Positions 9,091 through 13,259 of a stretch of 13,259 nt of DNA are shown in pieces. Positions within the stretch are counted from its first letter, which is position 1, and every line of letters starts with the position of its first letter. Origin of the DNA: Larix sibirica (lineage: Eukaryota > Streptophyta > Pinopsida > Pinales > Pinaceae). A model generated the notes under the pieces. It had not been told where the DNA came from, made no database searches, and was given only the letters and a program-made list of their open reading frames with translations. The position numbers and the translations under genes were made by a program. The stretch spans positions 12,427-25,685 of the forward strand of contig NWUY0300025441.1 of NCBI GenBank assembly GCA_004151065.3, written 5' to 3'.

Positions 9091-9135
9091 ACCCACCTCA
9101 CGTTCTTGGCAGCATATGTGTGTCCCTGGTGGTAG
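9043..9135. repeat. Near-perfect palindrome, 46-bp arms
   Basis: The last 46 bases of the second R block (9043-9088) are followed, after the single base C9089, by their inverted copy (9090-9135). Only one position fails to pair (9054 with 9124). At that position the inverted copy agrees with the first R block at 8940 and not with its immediate neighbour, so it appears to derive from R1 or an older R. A single-stranded form would fold into a long hairpin with a minimal loop. It sits about 320 bases upstream of the start codon at 9457. Confidence 0.95.
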
Positions 9136-9456
9136 ATCTCTCCATAATAATTATTTGTTTGACACGAAACGATTCTTGATACTTTCTTGAATTAAATATG
9201 TAGTTTTCGAGGCAAACTTTGCCATCACGATCGGCCATGGAAAGAAAATTCTTGTTTTGGAGTTATTTTAATGGTGAATTTCACCCCCACCGGTCCAGTT
9301 GGATTGAAGCTTGGAAGGCAAATTTGTGTTTAAAATGAGCGAGGAATTGTTGCAACCTATCAGTTCCTCGTGCAGGGCTTCTTGACAGAAACTGGGCTTT
9401 GATGACGGTGTTTTGTCCGTCATTTGACAGACATATTTTCGGTGTAGTACTCGTCT
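9136..9456 (+). promoter_or_regulatory. Presumed promoter and 5' leader
   Basis: This is the gap between the palindrome and the start codon of the 116-codon ORF. It grows GC-richer towards the gene. No convincing TATA box can be named; ATAATAATTATTTG near 9144 is AT-rich but not diagnostic. TTTGACAG at 9424-9430 resembles a splice acceptor, so a leader intron cannot be excluded. A TGACG inverted pair is listed separately. The promoter role is inferred only from position. Confidence 0.35.
9402..9423 (+). promoter_or_regulatory. Inverted TGACG pair in the leader
   Basis: ATGACGG at 9402-9408 and CCGTCAT at 9417-9423 form a perfect 7-bp inverted repeat with an 8-base loop. TGACG is the core bound by plant TGA-type bZIP factors, so this could be a binding site or an RNA hairpin. 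It lies 34 bases before the start codon, where an RNA structure is as likely as a promoter element. Confidence 0.35.
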
Positions 9457-9807
9457 ATGGCAACAGCGGGAGCCGACGCTGCGAGTTTCGATCCTGAGAC
9501 CTCCGGACCGGCGATGGATAACAGCTCGGTTGATAAGCCCAAGCCTCGGGTGAAAATGAGCATCAATATTCCCGTCGCCGATGACAGCGAATTAGCCGTC
9601 AATAGACAGGGGCAACTTTCTGTCAAGAAGGGCCGTGCTGTGCACATTCAGGTGATGAGAGTCCGTGAGCAAGAGGAGCATCTGTGGAAGGGCGTGAATC
9701 CTGAGGAAAGATTTGCGTTTCTGCCGATGGAGGACGTGTTTTTCAGGTATTCGAAGGCCACGCTCCCGTCGCCGCTCGGCGTAAACTCTGGAGTTCGGTT
9801 GCTTTGA
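9457..9807 (+). CDS. Unrecognised small plant protein, 116 aa
   Basis: I do not recognise the family. The ATG is the first after an in-frame TAG at 9445-9447 and is followed by GCA (Met-Ala), a common plant start. The first 30 residues are Ala/Ser/Asp-rich and look disordered. Residues 31-85 look folded: PRVKMSINIPVADDSELAV, then QLSVKKGRAVHIQVMRVREQ and EEHLWKGVNPEERFAFLP, suggesting alternating strands. No signal peptide or membrane segment is visible. The ORF is distinctly GC-rich against its surroundings, and this contrast is the main reason to believe it is a real gene. It ends TGA at 9805-9807. A possible donor at 9747 and acceptor at 9876 would replace the last 19 residues and extend the product to 133 aa. 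It could also be a gene fragment or first exon. Confidence 0.65.
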   Translation: MATAGADAASFDPETSGPAMDNSSVDKPKPRVKMSINIPVADDSELAVNRQGQLSVKKGRAVHIQVMRVREQEEHLWKGVNPEERFAFLPMEDVFFRYSKATLPSPLGVNSGVRLL

Positions 9808-10010
9808 GAAGATTCGAACACGCGACCGAGGTTCTTGTGTGAATATATTGTGTGCATAATATGTTCGCCTTTGCAGGTTAATTATCTTGCAGTTAGTTGT
9901 CCCTGGAGATATTTTCCCCTTGAAGTTTTATTTGAATTCTCCTTGTAAATTGTGTGGCGTGGGGCAGTTTCCTCTGCATATTATGTAAATGCTGTAATTC
10001 CCTTATTTGA
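9808..10010 (+). other. Probable 3' UTR or alternative last exon
   Basis: After the stop the sequence stays moderately T/G-rich and contains TTGTAAATTGTGT near 9943 and TATGTAAATG near 9983, which resemble plant polyadenylation upstream elements. If the candidate intron 9747-9876 is spliced, 9877-9988 would instead be coding, ending in TAA at 9986-9988. Neither reading is proven. Confidence 0.4.
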
Positions 10011-10393
10011 AAGAAGAGAGCACTTTGCAAGAACTGAAGAGTAATTTAGAAACTGATGAATTCCAATTTATATTGATGTCCAGGCCCAACTATAAATGCG
10101 ATTATGTGCTGAGCTAAAGGCAGGACTGTCTTCTTTTCTTTATAATACAGATAGATTTCATAAATTTGAAAACAGGTAGTTTAAAGATTACATGATTTGG
10201 AACTTTTATTTATTTTTTAATTATTTTTCTTCAAAATCTTGTTAAGATTGTTGGAACTACATAGTTATTGAGATTGCATAATCGAAATAAAATAGGATTA
10301 AATCCATTTTTACAACAACAAAAAAATTATGATCTGACCAAAAATTCTAAAAATTTAAACAACTCCACTCCAAAACATGGTGGACCAGAAAAG
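10011..10393. other. Noncoding flank
   Basis: AT-rich sequence with short A and T runs. No reading frame, repeat or RNA gene that I can support is visible here. Confidence 0.5.
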
Positions 10394-10561
10394 GTAGTAA
10401 GAAGTACCAGATATGAACTATGATGCTTGCTGGTTGGTATTATTGTTCCGATGCTTACTGGTTGGTATTCTTGAAGTAGTAATAGGCACCAGATATGAAC
10501 TATGGTGCTTGCTGGTTGGTATTATTGTGAACTATGGTGCTTGCTGGTTGATATTCTTGAA
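10394..10561. repeat. Two-level tandem repeat, GCTTGCTGGTTG
   Basis: Two longer units follow head to tail: 10394-10475 (82 bases) and 10476-10561 (86 bases), each starting GTAGTAA and ending ATTCTTGAA. Inside each unit the core TG-TGCTTGCTGGTTGGTATT occurs twice, so four related cores are present. The pattern implies one short duplication followed by a duplication of the pair. No coding frame is conserved. Confidence 0.88.
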
Positions 10562-10810
10562 TTACAAAGTATCAAGAGATTTCTAGATAAAGAAAAGTAT
10601 TAAAAGGAGTAAACTAAACTCTAGATCATTTGCATCTAAAATTTGGTGATTTTTCCAGTCAAAATTCAGCGTCCCGGAATTTGACAAAAACATCCAAAAA
10701 ATGCAAATAGTTTAGAGCTCCCATCCTCCTCTACTACTGAATTGTAAAGCACCTCACTCCTCTTGATACCATTATTTATTTAAATTAATTACAAATATTT
10801 AATATCTACT

Positions 10811-10922
10811 CTTCCATTGTCATTGTAATTGTCATTGTAATTGAAATCATATAAATAAACTTAAGTACATAGCTTCCATTGTTATTGTAATTGACATTAT
10901 ATAGATAAACATAAATAAATAG
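10811..10922. repeat. CTTCCATTGT-ATTGTAATTG repeat
   Basis: CTTCCATTGTCATTGTAATTG starts at 10811 and a related CTTCCATTGTTATTGTAATTG starts at 10873. Each is followed by a similar ATATAxATAAAC segment. Within the first copy the 12-base piece CATTGTAATTGT is itself doubled. It overlaps the start of the next duplication. Confidence 0.7.
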
Positions 10923-11134
10923 CATACTTTGTATAGGCATCTCCATTAAAGGGCCTTTTTTAAATGATACTTAACAGAATCAATTCTCAAGATTTTAATA
11001 CACTATCTTTTATATTTATATATACTATACATAATTTTTAAGCATAAATAAATAGCATACTTTGTATAGGCTTCTCCATTGAAGGGGCGTTTTTTAAATG
11101 ATACTTAACTCAATCAACTCTCAAGATTTTAATA
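10906..11134. repeat. 95/96-bp direct duplication
   Basis: Copy 1 (10906-11000) and copy 2 (11039-11134) are offset by 133 bases and share ATAAATAAATAGCATACTTT, TTTTTTAAATGATACTTAAC and TCTCAAGATTTTAATA. Scattered substitutions separate them, so this is an older event than the palindrome module. The 38 bases between are AT repeats. No terminal inverted repeats were seen. Confidence 0.85.
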
Positions 11135-11780
11135 TTATTTTAATTTTTGGTTATATATCTATATATATAAATAAATCGTAATAATAAAAAAGAAAATGAG
11201 AGTTTTGGGTGAAGATGCTCCAATATTAGGTGGTGTTGAAGGTAATAATAATAACCAAGTTGATGTTATTACTCTTATTTATATATTCATTTATTGTAAT
11301 TATATGTTTATTAACATGGTTTTTTTTGTGAAATCTATGTGGACAAAACTTAGATATATTATTAACGAAGTTGCTTAAATATTCAACGATTTGGCTTGGA
11401 CGGGGTTTTTCAACGGAATCCAACATTTTCTATTTTGCAAAATATGAATTCAACTGTGTTTTAATGGTGATTTTGATGGTAGAAACAGATTCAACGCCAC
11501 AAAAACCCCGTGGCACCTAAAATTTTAGAGTTTGTTAGTTGTAACCATAATTTTTAAAAAAAATTACCGGATTTTTTCAAAATTGTGCCGGAAAAATCAA
11601 ATATTTCCGTTTGAAATCATCGAACTTTTAAAGTACGCGGTTATTAACATGTTCAAGAAACAACTACATTATATATATAAAAGGTTAAGCTTGAAACACA
11701 AATAACTATCAAAGCATGAATTTATTAAACATCAAAATGCATAAATTTAGACTTATATTATTCATAACAATTAAAATATA
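11135..11780. other. AT-rich spacer with 10-bp inverted pair
   Basis: A plus frame at 11196-11378 (60 codons) and a minus frame over the same DNA are low-complexity, Ile/Asn/Tyr-rich products of AT-rich sequence and are not convincing genes. CGGGGTTTTT (11401-11410) and its reverse complement AAAAACCCCG (11501-11510) flank 90 bases and might be remnants of an inverted-repeat element, but I found no target duplication. Confidence 0.5.
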
Positions 11781-12495
11781 TGTTATATGTTGCAATTGTA
11801 CATAACCTCCCTTGCTCATGGAGGACGAAGGGAGTGAAACCTCCTTCTCATGTTCTACACTCTCATGCACTCATAAATTTTAAACTCTAATACCCAATAC
11901 TAATGATTCTTGAATGAAGATGATAAACTATGCACAACTAAAACTATAGATGGTACATGGAGCCCAATGAACCTCATGATATCTCCACTTAACTATCACT
12001 TTAATACCTCCCAGGTCATAGTATCATTAAGTCACTAAGTCACAAGTCAAGCCATGAGACCCATTATAATAACAATGTGACCAAAATGTGAACAATGCAC
12101 TAGGCCGCAACCTTGGACACCTACATGATTCCCCTTCTATTTGTTGACTCATCCTCAAGTTAACAAGGTGATCAATAACATATGGAAGCATATGTGCATC
12201 TCCAATTGTCCTTGATAGAAGAATGTGCTTTGCTCCCAAGGATTTGAGTTGTGGGCATAACCCGTGCTATCACTATGCCACTATCAAGATGAACATAAAA
12301 CAAACCTGCCCCAACTCTAACATACTTCTCAAAATGCCTACCACCATCTCTGTCCACATTTGTGAAACTAAATCTAATCCACCAATAATGATGGTGCAAT
12401 TATTAGGGTGATCATGTAGAGATTTCTATACAGCTCTAATTTTTCCAACCCATAAAGTACCGAAATATATGACAAATTATGTAATGATTAGTTAT
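11781..12495. other. Unassigned sequence, perhaps transposon remnant
   Basis: Less AT-rich than the preceding spacer. Minus-strand frames at 12027-12239 and 12172-12399 are open and overlap in different frames. One reads HILLSRTIGDAHMLPYVIDH, the other VGAGLFYVHLDSGIVIARV. Together they could be a frameshifted relic of one coding sequence, but I cannot name a family. No RNA gene was found. Confidence 0.3.
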
Positions 12496-12953
12496 GGATC
12501 AAAGAAGAACCTCAAATTCTAATCTTGAGGAGATTCGTTCGAGAAAGAAGGAAACAAAAAAGGTATCCCGTCTTATTTTCATTATAGTTTTGAGATATCT
12601 ATTATTTATGATAATATTATAAATGTTAGGGAGATAGTGGATTGAAAGGATACTAAACTCTGGAAGAAGGCCATGGTTGTAGAAATGGATGCCTTGGATT
12701 CAAATTAGACTTGGGATATAGTTGATTTCTCAACTAAAGAAAACCTAATGGTAGCTTATGGTGTTTAAGAATAATTTGAATGTAGAAATTAAGGTAGAGA
12801 AATACAAATCTTGCCTAGTAGCAAAGGGATATTTCCAAGTGGAGGGATTTTATTTTGGTTAGATTTTTTCTCATGTTGCTAAATTAACTTCTATCATATT
12901 TTTTATCTATTGTTGTTGGTTTTGATCTTGAACTAGAGAATATGGATGTGAAG
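12496..12953 (+). pseudogene. Ty1/copia pol relic (pre-RT to RT)
   Basis: Copia polyproteins carry integrase, then RT, then RNase H. This plus-strand piece begins with the basic LRRxVRERRKQKRYP motif that precedes RT (about 12520-12570). It continues with KLWKKAMVVEMDALDSN (about 12655-12705), TWDIVDF, KVEKYKSCLVAKGYFQVEG (about 12790-12845), IFSHVAKLTSI (about 12860-12893) and ends FDLELENMDVK at 12953. The reading needs at least two frame changes (near 12757 and near 12895) and contains several stops, including one replacing Glu in the G-x-IFS motif. The catalytic YVDD region would lie further right and is absent. Similarity stops exactly at the N at 12954. The identification is firm; the left boundary is approximate. 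Confidence 0.9.
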
Positions 12954-12954
12954 N

Positions 12955-13259
12955 TAGTAGCCGGGCTACCATGATTGCAGATCAGTTTCCAGTATATTTT
13001 TGACCTAGTCCTTTTGCACATTGTGATGTGATCAGTTGATGATGAGCAGCATTATGATGATCACTCATATACATTCAGCCGATCCAAAGCTTGCACAGTT
13101 ACAGTCTCATGCCAGGATTGAACCACATAACCCCAGGTCGATAACTGAGATAGCCATTATTCTATCATTCAAAGCAGATTTATTATCAGATCCCATGTTA
13201 TATCCAGATACAGTGCTTCAGTGTATTTCAGGCAGTTCAGATCAGGGACTCAAGTATAT
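12955..13259. other. Right edge, sequence unrelated to copia
   Basis: Immediately after the N the expected copia continuation is missing, and composition becomes more balanced. No open frame of note is present. The only structured signal is the A/B-box-like pair listed separately. The abrupt change suggests an assembly gap placeholder or a real breakpoint. Confidence 0.5.
13115..13152 (-). other. Possible tRNA-derived SINE promoter (A and B boxes)
   Basis: On the minus strand TATCTCAGTTATCG (13139-13152) resembles a tRNA A box and GGTTCAATCC (13115-13124) a B box, followed by TGGCATGAG. The boxes start 28 bases apart, against about 44 in normal tRNAs, so the anticodon arm region would be deleted. 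There is no cloverleaf, so it is not a functional tRNA gene. Chance similarity remains possible. Confidence 0.25.

Noticed and set aside
8888-9091. 67-codon minus-strand ORF with an internal repeated peptide
   Set aside because: The repetition simply reflects the duplicated R blocks in DNA; there is no independent sign of coding.
9420-9857. Two minus-strand ORFs opposite the small gene
   Set aside because: They are antisense open frames caused by the GC-rich coding strand; neither has a plausible start context or a recognisable motif.
8300-10735. Possible inverted pair of MITEs sharing GGAGCTCTAA and TTTTTGGATG-like words near 8315 and 10715
   Set aside because: Similarity is limited to short AT-rich words, and neither terminal inverted repeats nor target duplications could be defined.
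11196-11378. 60-codon plus-strand ORF
   Set aside because: Its product is dominated by Ile, Asn and Tyr as expected from AT-rich DNA, an equally long ORF lies on the other strand, and no motif is recognisable.
1-13259. CRISPR array, toxin-antitoxin, phage-defence or other prokaryotic system
   Set aside because: There are no regularly spaced identical repeats, no compact operons and no Shine-Dalgarno-led genes; the content is that of a plant nuclear genome.

Overview
The window looks like nuclear DNA from a plant with a large, retroelement-filled genome. It contains decayed Ty3/gypsy, L1-type LINE and Ty1/copia sequences, AT-rich spacers and one short gene-like island. The wording of the gypsy and copia remnants resembles families I associate with gymnosperms, particularly conifers. 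That is an inference from memory and not a database result. Nothing suggests bacterial, organellar or viral DNA, and there is no CRISPR array, rRNA gene or intact tRNA gene.

Layout. 1-1240: no convincing gene, with a cluster of inverted repeats at 857-1065. 1241-1770: unassigned, possibly the decayed tail of a retroelement. 1770 to about 4110, minus strand: a Ty3/gypsy pseudo-element in the order gag, zinc knuckle, protease, reverse transcriptase. It is broken by stops, frameshifts and deletions, and its protease and RT active sites are changed. About 4113-7150, minus strand: the 5' half of an L1-type LINE, with ORF1 (DUF4283-like domain plus CCHC knuckle) and the ORF2 endonuclease domain. 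It stops before any RT and joins the gypsy gag directly, on the same strand and in the same reading frame. 7169-7318: a 62/63-bp direct repeat pair. 7319-8780: very AT-rich spacer. 8783-9135: a compact repeat module of duplicated D and R blocks plus an inverted R copy, which forms an almost perfect 46-bp-arm palindrome.

9457-9807 is the only intact gene candidate: a GC-rich plus-strand ORF of 116 codons with an in-frame upstream stop. Its product is not recognised, and a possible intron would give a different C-terminus. The palindrome lies about 320 bp upstream. 10394-11134 holds several local duplications. 11135-12495 is AT-rich or unassigned. 12496-12953, plus strand, is a Ty1/copia relic cut off at a single N; the sequence after that N is unrelated and carries a weak tRNA-derived SINE-like A/B-box pair on the minus strand.

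The genes do not form a pathway. The window reads as a small host gene beside a graveyard of dead retroelements. I found no convincing new biological system. The most interesting structures are the palindromic repeat module upstream of the gene, the LINE-gag junction and the two single-N breakpoints.
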